NCBI RefSeq assembly: GCF_014635305.1
Contig: NZ_BMCS01000002.1
Coordinates: 248,001 to 312,000, forward strand
DNA from: Williamsia phyllosphaerae
GTDB lineage: Bacteria > Actinomycetota > Actinomycetes > Mycobacteriales > Mycobacteriaceae
Direction: 5' to 3'
Length of the DNA: 64,000 bases
The notes under the pieces are model-generated. The model ran no database searches. It was not told where the DNA came from and was given only the letters and a program-made list of their open reading frames with translations. The number at the start of each line of letters is the position of its first letter. Within the stretch, counting starts at the first letter, position 1. A program made the translations under genes and the position numbers. Shown here piece after piece: positions 46,571-55,836 of the stretch.

Positions 46571-47575
46571 ATGAGATTTCTGCGCAACCCCGTTGTCGGA
46601 CTGTTCTTCCTGGCCCCGTTGATCGCCGAGTTCTTCCTCGGTGACTTCCCGGTGTACATGCTGCCGCTGATCCTGCCGCTGTCCCTCTGGTACGGCGCCG
46701 GCGCAGTGCTGATCCGCGAGGTGACCCGCAGGCTCGGTCGCGGCCGGCCGACGATCCTGTTGCTCGGCCTCGCGTTCGGTGTCGCGGAGGAAGGACTGCT
46801 GACGATGTCGTTGTTCAACCCGAACTACGCCGATCAACGCCTGCTGGACCCCGGTCACATCGCGGCACTGGGTATCGGCGTGCCCTGGACCATTTTCGTC
46901 CTGACCCTCCATGTGCTCTGGAGCGTCGCCGCGCCCATTGCCTTGATCGAGAGCGCACAGCCGCAGCGGCGGACCACACCGTGGCTGAGCAACCGCGCGA
47001 TGGCGGGTGTGGGAGTGCTTCTCGTCGCCGGCGCAGCAGTGACCTTTGCCTCCAACCACAGGCTGTACGGGCACTTCGTCGCATCTCCGACGCAACTCGC
47101 CACGACGGCGGTGATCGTGATCGCGCTCGTCATCCTGGCCGTGACCCTGACCCGACGCTCGTCGGCTATGACACCGGACCGGAATGTACCGGCCCCGTGG
47201 ATCGTCGGCGCCGCCACCATGATCTGCGCGGGGGCGTTCCAGGTCACCGGCCACACCGACAACGCGTGGATCGCGGTTCCCGGGATGGTCGTCTCGCTCG
47301 TCACACTGGCCGCGGCGATCTCCTGGTGGTCGCGGTCGACCGGTTGGACTGAGACGCATCGGTTCGCCGTCGCCGCCGGTCTCGTGCTGACCTATACCTG
47401 GCGCGCCTTCTTCGCGGGCTACGGACACAGCACGGCCGAACTGATCACCGCCGTGGCGAGTTACGTGCTGTACGCCTTCGCCTCGGTGGTCATCCTGGCG
47501 GTGATCGCACGGCGGATCACGATTGCTGCTCCAGCGCGATCCGCGACACCGTCGCAAGCATGTCCCGCCGTATGA
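46571..47575 (+). CDS. Polytopic membrane protein of unknown function
   Basis: A 334-residue integral membrane protein with about nine hydrophobic segments. The best-conserved-looking part is LLLGLAFGVAEEGLLTMSLFNPN, an intramembrane EE pair that recalls CPBP-type proteases, but the accompanying CPBP motifs (FxxxR, HxxxN/D) are not evident, so I do not assign that family. Its 3' end overlaps the convergent SRPBCC gene by 59 bases. An inverted repeat precedes it. Confidence 0.65.
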   Translation: MRFLRNPVVGLFFLAPLIAEFFLGDFPVYMLPLILPLSLWYGAGAVLIREVTRRLGRGRPTILLLGLAFGVAEEGLLTMSLFNPNYADQRLLDPGHIAALGIGVPWTIFVLTLHVLWSVAAPIALIESAQPQRRTTPWLSNRAMAGVGVLLVAGAAVTFASNHRLYGHFVASPTQLATTAVIVIALVILAVTLTRRSSAMTPDRNVPAPWIVGAATMICAGAFQVTGHTDNAWIAVPGMVVSLVTLAAAISWWSRSTGWTETHRFAVAAGLVLTYTWRAFFAGYGHSTAELITAVASYVLYAFASVVILAVIARRITIAAPARSATPSQACPAV

Positions 47576-48059
47576 GGCCACTGCCCCACCGGATCACCGC
47601 CCAGTAGGCCGCGAACCGCCACCGGGATCCCGCGTCGGTTGAACACCCGCGGGTCTCGGTGGACAGTTCGGTTCCGCCGTCGACCTCACGGAGCCGGAAG
47701 TCGGTGAGCACCTTCGTCCACCCGTGGGTGTCAAAGGATGCGAACTCGGCGAGCGAGTCGATCACCGGTCGAGGGGTGCGCGGTCGCCCTGGCGCCATGA
47801 TGGCGGCCCCGACCGCGTACCACGGCTGGTCGGTCTCGAGAATCCGGATGGGGCCGTCGCTGAACAGGTTTCGTGTCTTCGTCCATTCCTTCGATCGGGG
47901 GTGGCGGATGGCCATCAGCGCACGGGTGATGCGCAGCTGACCAGCGTCGAGCGCGATCAGGGCAGCCCACACGTCATCGGCCGGCGCGGGAATCCGCCGG
48001 CGGTGATGTTCGCGGAAATCCGCCTCGGAGATGAGGTCCTGCAGGGTCGTCATCGTCAT
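47517..48059 (-). CDS. SRPBCC-fold protein coupled to a TetR regulator
   Basis: A 180-residue START/SRPBCC-like protein: FREHHRRRIPAPADDVWAALIAL opens the helix-grip fold, with RILETDQPWYAVGAAIMAP and DFRLREVDGGTELSTETRGCSTD in the beta-sheet and a long C-terminal helix. Such proteins bind hydrophobic ligands. Its ATG overlaps the TetR stop (ATGA), so the two are made together. It overlaps the convergent membrane-protein gene at the 3' end. Confidence 0.78.
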   Translation of the reverse strand: MTMTTLQDLISEADFREHHRRRIPAPADDVWAALIALDAGQLRITRALMAIRHPRSKEWTKTRNLFSDGPIRILETDQPWYAVGAAIMAPGRPRTPRPVIDSLAEFASFDTHGWTKVLTDFRLREVDGGTELSTETRGCSTDAGSRWRFAAYWAVIRWGSGLIRRDMLATVSRIALEQQS

Positions 48060-48631
48060 GCCTCCATCGCGGCCAACACGGATCGAACCGTTCTACGGGT
48101 GAAGTCTTCCGTGGTGCGGTCGTCGATGAGATGGACCCACGCGAAGACCATGCCGAGCACGTGGGCGTGCACATCGTCCGGGTCGACCCCGTCGCGCAAC
48201 TCACCGCGCCGTGCCGCCCGCGTCACGATCGTCGTCACGACAGCGCGTTCGGGCACGATCACCGACGTCCGGAACCGTTCGGCGATCTGGGGATTCGCGC
48301 GGAGATCGGCGAGGAGAGCAGGGAGACACCCACGCACCGCGGGCGCCGCGATGAGTTCGACGATGCGCTCGACCAGCGCGGTCACCTCGCCTCGCAGATC
48401 CCCGCGATCCGCCGGTGCGGCGATCTCGGACCCGTGAATGGCCGATGCGAAGACCATCTCGGCCTTCGACGGCCACCGGCGATAGATCGCCGTCTTCGCG
48501 ACCCCCGCGTCTCGAGCCACGCCGTCGACGGTCATCGCCGCGTATCCGTGGTGCGCCAGCGCGGCCATCACGGCGTCGCGCACCGCGGAGTCGATGGTCG
48601 TCGACCTGGGTCGTCCACGAGCTGGCGCCAT
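48056..48631 (-). CDS. TetR-family regulator coupled to SRPBCC gene
   Basis: A 191-residue TetR protein with HTH in RDAVMAALAHHGYAAMTVDGVARDAGVAKTAIYRRWPSKAEMV spread over helices 1-4, and a TetR_C_16/AcrR-like ligand domain. ATG 48631 is chosen over longer in-frame starts, which run into Arg-rich non-coding sequence. A palindrome starting 14 bases upstream indicates autoregulation, which would also control the downstream SRPBCC gene. Confidence 0.88.
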   Translation of the reverse strand: MAPARGRPRSTTIDSAVRDAVMAALAHHGYAAMTVDGVARDAGVAKTAIYRRWPSKAEMVFASAIHGSEIAAPADRGDLRGEVTALVERIVELIAAPAVRGCLPALLADLRANPQIAERFRTSVIVPERAVVTTIVTRAARRGELRDGVDPDDVHAHVLGMVFAWVHLIDDRTTEDFTRRTVRSVLAAMEA

Positions 48632-48644
48632 GAGACGAACCGTA

Positions 48645-48665
48645 TACGCTACCGACAGTAGCGTA
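48645..48665. promoter_or_regulatory. TACGCTAC-N5-GTAGCGTA operator before tetR
   Basis: Perfect 8-base arms (48645-48652 and 48658-48665) around CGACA lie just upstream of the TetR ATG at 48631 and overlap a TATACG -10-like element on the minus strand. This is the classic place and symmetry of a TetR autoregulatory operator. Confidence 0.7.
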
Positions 48666-48678
48666 AAGGGCGCATCGA

Positions 48679-49005
48679 CTACGACATCGTCGCCTTCTGC
48701 TCTCCGTCTGCGTCGGCGTCGGAAACCAGTGGCCGCCACAGTGCCCAGATCACGAACACGGCGGCGACCGCCACCATGATCAGACCCACCCAGGTGTTGG
48801 CGTCGGTTCCCGCGGCCATGTCGACCCGGTTCGCGTCGCGGGGTTGGTGTTCACGGGTGCCGAAGGCGTCGGGCATCAACCCGGCGAGAACCAGCAGGAT
48901 GCCGTAGATCCCGATGAGGGCGGCGATGATGTTCCGGATGTCGAACAGCCGGGCCAGGATTCGCGTCTTACGCGAGGCGCCGGGCGTGGTGTCGGGGGTG
49001 ATCAT
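48679..49005 (-). CDS. Small two-helix membrane protein downstream of the symporter
   Basis: A 108-residue protein with two transmembrane helices (about 26-44 and 72-91, IIAALIGIYGILLVLAGLM and WVGLIMVAVAAVFVIWALW) and a polar loop between. AGGAG precedes ATG 49005 by five bases. It follows the SSS symporter by 24 bases on the same strand, so it is probably co-expressed as an accessory or small subunit; that role is inferred from position only. Confidence 0.75.
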   Translation of the reverse strand: MITPDTTPGASRKTRILARLFDIRNIIAALIGIYGILLVLAGLMPDAFGTREHQPRDANRVDMAAGTDANTWVGLIMVAVAAVFVIWALWRPLVSDADADGEQKATMS

Positions 49006-49029
49006 GAGGACTCCTGATCTCGTGAGGCG

Positions 49030-50733
49030 TCAGTGGAAGACGAGGTTGAGAGCGAGGACGAGCACCAGGCCCACGCCGGCCAGCGGCACCGGCCGCTTGA
49101 ACCACGGGTTGTTCGCGTCCTCGGGATCGGTGAAGTGCGACTTCGGTGTCTCTGAGTAGACGAGGCCGACCAGCGCGGCGACCGGCTTCGCAGTGGTCAC
49201 CATGCTGACGGACACGCTGACCGCGATGTCGACGACGAACGCCGCCGACGCCGCCACGAACGGCATACCCTGCCCCGGCAGGTTGATCACCCCGACCTCA
49301 GACAGGATGAAAACGGTGACCGCGGAGAGGGTTCCGGCGACCAGCCCCATCCAGCCGGCCGTGGGTGTCATCTTCTTCCAGAACATGCCCAACAGGAACG
49401 TGGCGAACAGCGGTGCGTTGAAGAACCCGAACAGGGTCTGCAGATAGTCCATCAGGTTCGAGTAACCCGACGCGATCAACGCGGTGAAGATCGCCAGGAT
49501 CGTCGCGCGGACCGTGGCGAGACGGCCGACGCCGATGTAGTAGTTGTCGGGCTTGTTCTTCACGATGTACTGCTGCCAGATGTCGTAACTGAACACGGTG
49601 TTGAACGCCGAGATGTTGGCCGCCATACCGGCCATGAACGACGCGATCAGTCCGGCCACGGCCACACCGAGCAGGCCGTTGGGCAGGATGTCGCGGATCA
49701 TCAGCAACATCGCGTCGTTGTAGGTGACGCCACCGGCGTTGGGCCCGTTCTTCAGCGAGATCATGTCGCCGACGACCGCCGCGCAGATCATGCCGGGCAC
49801 CACCACGACGAACGGGATGAACATCTTCGGGATGGCGCCGATGATGGGGGCGCGTCGCGAGGCCGACATCGACTTCGACGCCATGGCGCGCTGCACCTCG
49901 ACGAAGTTGGTGGTCCAGTAGCCGAAGGACAGCACGAAGCCGAGTCCGAACACGATGCCGATCACCGACCAGACCGGACTGTCGAAGCCACTCAGCGCAT
50001 TTCCCGGCCACGACGACATCTGATCGCCCACCGTGGCTGTCACCTTGCCGTCGGTGGTGGTGGCGACGATCTTCTCCTTCATCCCGTTCCAGCCACCGAC
50101 CTTGATCAGGCCGATCACGGTCAGCGGCACCAACGCCGCGAGGATGACGAAGAACTGCAACACCTCGTTGTAGATCGCGGCGGACAGGCCACCGAGCGCG
50201 GTGTAGGTGAGCACGATCGCCGCCGCTGCGATGAGCGAGACCCATTGGCTCCAGCCCAGGATCACGTTGACGACGGTGGCCAGGAGGTAGAGGTTGACGC
50301 CGGCGATGAGCACCTGGGCCACTGCGAAGCTGATCGCGTTGACCAGGTGCGCGCCGGTACCGAAACGCCGACGCATGAACTCGGGGACGCTGCGCACCTT
50401 GGAGCCGTAGTAGAACGGCATCATCACGACGCCGAGGAACAGCATCGCGGGGATGGCGCCGATCCAGTAGTAGTGCATCGTCGCCAGGCCGATCTGCGCA
50501 CCGTTGGCGGACATGCCCATGATCTCGACCGCACCGAGATTGGCCGAGACGAAAGCGATTCCGGTGACCCAGGCCGGGAGCCGTCGGCCGGACAGGAAGA
50601 AGTCGAGGCTCGACGAGATCTGACTGCGTGCGAGATATCCGATCCCCAGCACGAACACGAAGTAGAGCGCGATGAACACGTAGTCCAGAGCTCCGGCATC
50701 GAGGCGGAGCACATTGCCCGACGCGAGGTTCAT
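49030..50733 (-). CDS. Sodium:solute symporter (SSS family), probable galactose transporter
   Basis: A 567-residue SSS/SGLT-type transporter with 13-14 helices. FFLSGRRLPAWVTGIAFVSANLGAVEIMG is the SSS N-terminal signature, with SAIYNEVLQFFVI, FGYWTTNFVEVQRAMA and AGLIASFMAGMAANISAFNTVF downstream. Sequence type is that of the SglT sugar symporters, and divergence from deoR-galT-galK makes galactose the likely substrate. AAAGGAG lies seven bases before ATG 50733. Expression is presumably controlled by the DeoR-type regulator at the shared promoter region. Confidence 0.88.
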   Translation of the reverse strand: MNLASGNVLRLDAGALDYVFIALYFVFVLGIGYLARSQISSSLDFFLSGRRLPAWVTGIAFVSANLGAVEIMGMSANGAQIGLATMHYYWIGAIPAMLFLGVVMMPFYYGSKVRSVPEFMRRRFGTGAHLVNAISFAVAQVLIAGVNLYLLATVVNVILGWSQWVSLIAAAAIVLTYTALGGLSAAIYNEVLQFFVILAALVPLTVIGLIKVGGWNGMKEKIVATTTDGKVTATVGDQMSSWPGNALSGFDSPVWSVIGIVFGLGFVLSFGYWTTNFVEVQRAMASKSMSASRRAPIIGAIPKMFIPFVVVVPGMICAAVVGDMISLKNGPNAGGVTYNDAMLLMIRDILPNGLLGVAVAGLIASFMAGMAANISAFNTVFSYDIWQQYIVKNKPDNYYIGVGRLATVRATILAIFTALIASGYSNLMDYLQTLFGFFNAPLFATFLLGMFWKKMTPTAGWMGLVAGTLSAVTVFILSEVGVINLPGQGMPFVAASAAFVVDIAVSVSVSMVTTAKPVAALVGLVYSETPKSHFTDPEDANNPWFKRPVPLAGVGLVLVLALNLVFH

Positions 50734-50789
50734 TCGACAACTCCTTTGTTGGCGGTGAGCTGGGTCACTAGCTCAGACAACCTCACACA

Positions 50790-50836
50790 TTTTCGAACAA
50801 TTAGCAACACCGCCGATGTTTGATACTGTTCGACAA
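50790..50836. promoter_or_regulatory. Inverted repeat in the gal divergent promoter region
   Basis: TTTTCGAACA (50790-50799) and TGTTCGACAA (50827-50836) match as inverted repeats at 9 of 10 positions, 27 bases apart. They lie between the symporter start (50733) and the deoR start (50863). GATACT (50822-50827) is a plausible -10 for deoR, touching the right arm. It is a candidate operator for the adjacent DeoR protein. Confidence 0.55.
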
Positions 50837-50862
50837 CCGACCACCCGATTCAGGAGGTGTTG

Positions 50863-51666
50863 ATGCTCGCCGTCGAGCGCCGCCGCCGGATCCTCGATGC
50901 CCTCCAACGGGACGGCACGGTTCGGGTCGCCTCTCTCGCAGCCGAACTCGGGGTGTCGGAGATGACCGTTCGGCGCGACCTGGACACCCTCGACGACCGG
51001 GAGGCCCTGCACAAGGTGCACGGCGGCGCGGTGTCACGGCACAACCGCGGCGAAGAACCGTGGTCGGCGATCAAGGCGACCCAGCAGCGGACCGAGAAGG
51101 TCGCGATCGCGCACACCGCGCTCGAACTGGTCGAGAACGGCATGACCGTGGCGATAAGCGCGGGTACCACCACCCTCGAGTTGGCTCGTCTCCTCACCGA
51201 ACGCACCTCGATCACCGTTGTCACGAACTCGATCTCGATCTTCCAGGAGCTCACCGATCCGCAGCGTCCACAGTCGTCGAGCACCCCTGAGGTGTTCCTC
51301 ACCGGCGGCTCGCGGACACCGTCGGACGCGTTGGTCGGACCGATCGCCGACGCCGCACTGTCGACCTTTCGCGTCGACGTCAGCTTCCTGGGTGTGCACG
51401 GGGTGGATCCCGAGGCGGGACTCACCACCCCGAACATCGCCGAAGCCCAGACCAACCGCCGGCTCGTCGACATCGGTCGCAGCCTGGTCGTACTCGCCGA
51501 CCACACGAAGTACCTGGAGGTGGGCGCGAACGTCATCGCTCCGCTGAGTCGCGTGGACACCCTGGTCACCGACGTCGCGTTGACCGAGCCTGCGCGCACC
51601 GAGCTGTCCGGCCACATCTGCGACCTGCGCGTCGCACCCGTCGACCACGATCGGACGCGTCCGTGA
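50863..51666 (+). CDS. DeoR-family regulator of galactose genes
   Basis: A 267-residue DeoR/GlpR repressor. The [38 protein letters not shown] includes the DeoR signature, and the C-terminal sugar-phosphate-sensing domain shows [23 protein letters not shown] and [15 protein letters not shown] lies five bases before ATG 50863, which fixes the start. Its stop overlaps the galT start (GTGA). It probably represses galTK and the divergent symporter until a galactose metabolite is bound. Confidence 0.9.
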   Translation: MLAVERRRRILDALQRDGTVRVASLAAELGVSEMTVRRDLDTLDDREALHKVHGGAVSRHNRGEEPWSAIKATQQRTEKVAIAHTALELVENGMTVAISAGTTTLELARLLTERTSITVVTNSISIFQELTDPQRPQSSSTPEVFLTGGSRTPSDALVGPIADAALSTFRVDVSFLGVHGVDPEAGLTTPNIAEAQTNRRLVDIGRSLVVLADHTKYLEVGANVIAPLSRVDTLVTDVALTEPARTELSGHICDLRVAPVDHDRTRP

Positions 51667-52787
51667 GGGAGACCGACGGACCGGAACCGGTGCGCGCCTC
51701 GCTGGCCGACGGACGCGAGATCTTGTTCTTCGCGCTGCCGGGACACCAGCCCGATCCCCGACCCGACATCCGTCCCCTCCCCGATCGCGCACAGCTCGCG
51801 TCGGAGGTCCGCTTCGATCGGGCCACCGGCGACTGGGTGGCGGTGGCCGCACTCCGACAGGACCGCACCTACAAGCCGCCGGCGGACCAGTGCCCCCTCT
51901 GTCCGTCGGCCACCGGCGCGGTCAGCGAGGTACCCGCGGCCGATTACGACGTCGTCGTGTTCGAGAACCGGTTCCCGAGTCTGTCCGGCGCGCGGCCGGA
52001 CTCGGATTTCGTTCTGCCGCAGCCCCTCGACGGGCAGCCGGTCGCAGCCGACGGGTACGGCCGATGCGAGGTCATCTCGTTCTCCAGCGACCACGACGCG
52101 TCGTTCGCGTCGCTGAACCACGCCCACGCACGTCTGGTGGTCGACGCGTGGCGCCACCGCACCCGATCACTGCTGGCCCTACCCGAGGTAGCCCAGGTGT
52201 TCTGCTTCGAGAACCGCGGCGAGGACATCGGCGTGACCCTCACCCATCCGCACGGTCAGATCTACGCGTACCCCTACCTCACGCCTCGCACGCGCTCGAT
52301 GCTCGATCGGGCCGACGCCCACCGCCGCGACCACGACACCAACCTCTTCGCCGACATACTGGCCTCCGAACGCTCGCAGATCAGCCGCATCGTGACCGGC
52401 GACGAGCTCACCACCGCGTTCGTGCCGTTCGCCGCGCGGTGGCCCGTAGAGGTCCACATCTATCCGAATCGGCAGGTAAACAACCTCACCGACCTCGACG
52501 ACGACGAACTCGACTCGCTGACCGCGGTCTACCTCGATGTACTCACCCGGTTCGACTCGCTGTACCCCACACAGCTTCCGTACATCTCCGCGCTGCACCA
52601 GTACTCGTCGGATCCTGCACAGCAGGAGGGCTTTTTCCACATCGAGTTGATGTCCGTGCGGCGCAGTGCCACCAAGCTCAAATTCCTCGCCGGATCGGAG
52701 TCCGCCATGGACGCGTTCATCACCGACGTCACGCCGGAGAGCATCGCAGCACGGCTGCGCGACGTCGACCCCGCGAGCCGACGATGA
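51663..52787 (+). CDS. galT: Galactose-1-phosphate uridylyltransferase
   Basis: Second Leloir step: transfers UMP from UDP-glucose to galactose-1-phosphate through a histidine adduct. The 374 residues carry the active-site HPH motif in [13 protein letters not shown] (H195, H197), a CPLC zinc pair in ADQCPLCPS, the N-terminal [12 protein letters not shown] and the conserved VFENRFPSL. The GTG start overlaps the deoR stop, and its own stop overlaps the galK ATG, so the three genes are translationally coupled. No galE is present in the window. Confidence 0.95.
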   Translation: MRETDGPEPVRASLADGREILFFALPGHQPDPRPDIRPLPDRAQLASEVRFDRATGDWVAVAALRQDRTYKPPADQCPLCPSATGAVSEVPAADYDVVVFENRFPSLSGARPDSDFVLPQPLDGQPVAADGYGRCEVISFSSDHDASFASLNHAHARLVVDAWRHRTRSLLALPEVAQVFCFENRGEDIGVTLTHPHGQIYAYPYLTPRTRSMLDRADAHRRDHDTNLFADILASERSQISRIVTGDELTTAFVPFAARWPVEVHIYPNRQVNNLTDLDDDELDSLTAVYLDVLTRFDSLYPTQLPYISALHQYSSDPAQQEGFFHIELMSVRRSATKLKFLAGSESAMDAFITDVTPESIAARLRDVDPASRR

Positions 52788-53878
52788 CCGCCACGGTGGT
52801 GTGTTCGGCACCGGGCCGGGTCAACCTCCTGGGCGAACACACCGACTACAACGGTGGTTTCGCCCTGCCGATCGCCCTTGAGCAACGCACCGAGGTCGAG
52901 TTCACCCCGGACGGGTCGACCGCGATCGACATCGACGCGCACGACCACGGCACGGCCACCGTGAGCACCTCACCCAGGCCGGGAGAGGTCACGGGGTGGT
53001 CGTCCTACGTCGCAGGCGTCGTGTGGGCGTTGCGGGAGAACGGGATCGCCGTGCCCGGCGGGCGGATGACGATCCGCAGTGACGTGCCGGTCGGGGCAGG
53101 TCTGTCGTCGTCGGCAGCCCTGGAATGCGCGGCCATCGGCGCCCTGGCGGCAGCCGCCGACATCACTCTCGACCGATTGGCTTGGGCGCGGGCGGCCCAG
53201 CGCGCGGAGAACGACTTCGTCGGTGCACCGACGGGACTGCTGGATCAGCTGGCGTCACTGCACGGCCGGGTCGACCACGCACTCCTGATCGACTTCGAGT
53301 CCCTCCACGTCACACCCGTTCCCTTTCAACTCGATCCGGCCGGGATGACGCTCGTGGTGCTGGACTCGTTGTCGTCACACGGGCACGCAGGGGGCGAATA
53401 CGCACAGCGCAGGGCGTCGTGTGAACGTGCGGCCGCCGCGCTCGGAGTCGAGTCGCTGCGAGCCATCACCGACATCACTGATCTGAGCGCGATCAGCGAT
53501 CCCACCGATCGTCGGCGCGCCCGACACGTCGTCACCGAGAATCAACGGGTGCTCGACGCGTGCGCGGCGCTACGCGTTCAAGACCATTCCCGCGTGGGCG
53601 CGGCGATGATCGGATCCCACTCGTCGATGCGCGACGACTTCGAGATCACCACGCCCGGGATCGATCTGATGGTGGAGTCGGCCGTGCGCGCGGGCGCCGT
53701 GGGCGCACGGATGACCGGCGGCGGTTTCGGGGGGTGCGTGATCGCACTCGTGAAGTCGGCTCGCGCGGCCGCCATGATCGACGCGGTCACCGCCGACGTC
53801 GTCGCGGCGGGGTTCCCGCGACCGCGAGCCTTTGTCGCGCGCGCGGGCGACGGCGCCATGGTGCGTTCCGCCCTGTAG
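52784..53878 (+). CDS. galK: Galactokinase
   Basis: First Leloir step: ATP-dependent phosphorylation of galactose. The 364 residues show the galactokinase signature [19 protein letters not shown] (residues 12-30), the GHMP ATP loop [13 protein letters not shown] and the C-terminal [17 protein letters not shown]. Catalytic Asp lies in the [14 protein letters not shown] region. ATG 52784 overlaps the galT stop (ATGA). Last gene of deoR-galT-galK. Confidence 0.96.
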   Translation: MTATVVCSAPGRVNLLGEHTDYNGGFALPIALEQRTEVEFTPDGSTAIDIDAHDHGTATVSTSPRPGEVTGWSSYVAGVVWALRENGIAVPGGRMTIRSDVPVGAGLSSSAALECAAIGALAAAADITLDRLAWARAAQRAENDFVGAPTGLLDQLASLHGRVDHALLIDFESLHVTPVPFQLDPAGMTLVVLDSLSSHGHAGGEYAQRRASCERAAAALGVESLRAITDITDLSAISDPTDRRRARHVVTENQRVLDACAALRVQDHSRVGAAMIGSHSSMRDDFEITTPGIDLMVESAVRAGAVGARMTGGGFGGCVIALVKSARAAAMIDAVTADVVAAGFPRPRAFVARAGDGAMVRSAL

Positions 53879-53892
53879 ACGTGCCGCGCTGA

Positions 53893-54141
53893 CTACGGCG
53901 CTCTGCGGGCGATACGGCGCACCCGCGCATCGATCAGCAGGATGAGCGCAAAGCCGACGGGCACGGTGACCCACAGGCTGATCGCAAACGCGTCGTGCAC
54001 GACCCACACGCCGAACAGGACTGCGAAGTTGGCCAGTTCGAGCAACCACACCTCCGGATCGAGCCACCATCTGCGGCGGTCGACATCCACTCGGTCGACC
54101 GGTCTCATGCCGTGGTCGATGGGGAGATCGTCATCGCGCAT
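53893..54141 (-). CDS. Small two-helix membrane protein (2TM-domain-like)
   Basis: An 82-residue protein with Trp-rich RRWWLDPEVWLLELANFAVLFGVWVVHDAF followed by a second helix ISLWVTVPVGFALILLIDARVRR. The layout (about 80 residues, two helices, basic end) recalls 2TM-domain proteins, but I cannot assign it. ATG 54141 follows GGGGA; in-frame ATG 54204 would add 21 residues. It converges on galK with a 14-base gap. Confidence 0.6.
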   Translation of the reverse strand: MRDDDLPIDHGMRPVDRVDVDRRRWWLDPEVWLLELANFAVLFGVWVVHDAFAISLWVTVPVGFALILLIDARVRRIARRAP

Positions 54142-54238
54142 GGTTCCCCGATCGTGGGGCGGCTCGATCGGAGACCGCGAGAACGAATACATGTTCGCAA
54201 CCATGGTCGCACGACCGCGGACACCGTCTGCGAAGTCG

Positions 54239-55591
54239 TCAGCCTGGAGTCACCCGGGCCAGGTCGTAGCGTGTCAGGACCTGCTCGGCGGCCTCGAGGA
54301 TCGCATCGATGTGGGTGTCGTCGTGCAGCAGCGACAGGTACACATGGTTCGAGCCGGGCAGGCTCAACAGGATCCCCTCGCTGATCATCGCGAGGTAGAA
54401 CGACTCGACGAGCGTCATGTCGAGGGACGCGTATGTCTCGAAGTCGGGTACCGCGTCGGTGACGAACAACTGCAGCATCGAGCCGATGTGGTTGACGTGC
54501 AGCGGGATCTGGTGGTCGGCGAAGACCCGTATGAGTCCGTCGGCAAGCCGGTTCGCGAGTCCCTCCACTGCTGCATAGGCACCACCGCGCACATCCATCG
54601 TGCGGTAGACCTGAAGCGCGGCGTCGGCGGCGGCCAAGGCGACGGTGCCGTCATTGGTGGTCCCGGATTGGAACACCTGCGCTCGACGGCCGGACGGGTC
54701 TGGCGCGGTCACCTCCAGGATCTCGGCGCGGCCGGCCACCGCGGACAGCTTCTCGCCTGCGCTGAGCGCCTTGGCGAACACGGCGAGATCCGGGACCACC
54801 GAATAGAACTCCTGCGCGCCGCCTCTGGCCAGACGGAATCCGGTGATCACCTCGTCGAAGATCAGCACCGTTCCGTGCCGACCGCAGAGATCGCGGATTG
54901 CGCTGAGATGGGCGTGGTCACTCCCCCACAGGCCACCGACGTGCATCGCCGGGTCGAGGATCACCGCGGCGACATCTCGTCGGGCGAGAGTCGACCCGAG
55001 GGAAGCGAGGTCTCGGAACGAGACCGTGCGTGTGTCGGCGACCGCAGCGTCCGACACCCCGGCTCCCATCGCCGCGCGGGTCGGCCCCACACCGACCAGG
55101 AACTGGTCGTCCTGACCGTGATAATGCCCGAAGAACTTCACCACCACCGGCCGCCCGGTGTACGCCCGGGCACATCGCACCGCGGTCATCGTGGCCTCGG
55201 AGCCGGAGTTCAAAAAGCGGACCGACTCAGCACACGGCACGGCGTCCATCACGCGTTCGGCGACGTCCGCCGCCAACGACGGGTTCACCAGGAGCAGTCC
55301 CCTGCGGAGGTGCCGAGCAATCGAGTCCATCACCTCGGGGTGATTGTGCCCCAACAAGAGTGGTCCGTTGCCCAGAAAACAGTCGAGGTATCGGTGCCCG
55401 TCTGCGTCGGTGACGTGAACGCCCTCGCCGGAGTCGAAGTAGAGCGGGTACGGATCGAAATGACGAAGGTTGCCGGTGGTACCACTGACCAGGCTCCGGC
55501 GGGCACGATGGAACAGAGCATGCGAGGCGGGGGTGCGGCGTTCGTAGTCGGCGACGATCTCTGCGACGACCTCTACGGCCTTCGTTCCCAT
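54239..55591 (-). CDS. Class III aminotransferase / glutamate-1-semialdehyde aminomutase-like
   Basis: PLP fold-type I enzyme of 450 residues. Visible: YLDCFLGNGPLLLGHNHPEV, VRFLNSGSEATMTAVRCARAYTGRPVVVKFFGHYHG (PLP phosphate and ring contacts), LIFDEVITGFR, and the Schiff-base lysine near 273 in LAVFAKALSAGEKLSA. The HemL-like sequence usually means an aminomutase, but the divergence and absence of other haem genes suggest a different amine or keto substrate. The context downstream, CrtC-like and APH-like genes, is on the same strand but interrupted by the HNH gene. Confidence 0.85.
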   Translation of the reverse strand: MGTKAVEVVAEIVADYERRTPASHALFHRARRSLVSGTTGNLRHFDPYPLYFDSGEGVHVTDADGHRYLDCFLGNGPLLLGHNHPEVMDSIARHLRRGLLLVNPSLAADVAERVMDAVPCAESVRFLNSGSEATMTAVRCARAYTGRPVVVKFFGHYHGQDDQFLVGVGPTRAAMGAGVSDAAVADTRTVSFRDLASLGSTLARRDVAAVILDPAMHVGGLWGSDHAHLSAIRDLCGRHGTVLIFDEVITGFRLARGGAQEFYSVVPDLAVFAKALSAGEKLSAVAGRAEILEVTAPDPSGRRAQVFQSGTTNDGTVALAAADAALQVYRTMDVRGGAYAAVEGLANRLADGLIRVFADHQIPLHVNHIGSMLQLFVTDAVPDFETYASLDMTLVESFYLAMISEGILLSLPGSNHVYLSLLHDDTHIDAILEAAEQVLTRYDLARVTPG

Positions 55592-55836
55592 GAGCTCGAT
55601 TCAAGCGGCGATCGACGCAGCCGACGCCCTCGATCAGGCCTGCGACTCACACGATCGGCATGTCGCAAAGTACTCATCCTTGGCTGTGGACAACTCTCGC
55701 GATGTCAGCTCAGATGTCGGACGTCTCGCGTAGCCTGTCGCACCCTCCGTTGAGTTCTCTCGAAATACGGTCATGTTCAACAACATTCACTGAAATCAAT
55801 CATTGCCCTTTGATCGAACATGTGTACGATGGAAGC
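55592..55836. promoter_or_regulatory. Divergent spacer between aminotransferase and HNH genes
   Basis: A 245-base region without a credible gene. It becomes clearly less GC-rich toward the HNH start (about 55755-55835). It contains the SOS-like box listed separately. No other motif is recognised. Confidence 0.4.
55814..55829 (+). promoter_or_regulatory. lexA box: SOS (LexA) box-like site before the HNH gene
   Basis: TCGAACATGTGTACGA matches the mycobacterial/actinobacterial LexA consensus TCGAAC-N4-GTTCGA at 11 of the 12 fixed positions. It ends seven bases before the ATG at 55837 and overlaps a TACGAT -10-like element, where LexA would block transcription. Relatives of this HNH family in M. 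tuberculosis (13E12 repeats) are known LexA targets. Confidence 0.7.
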
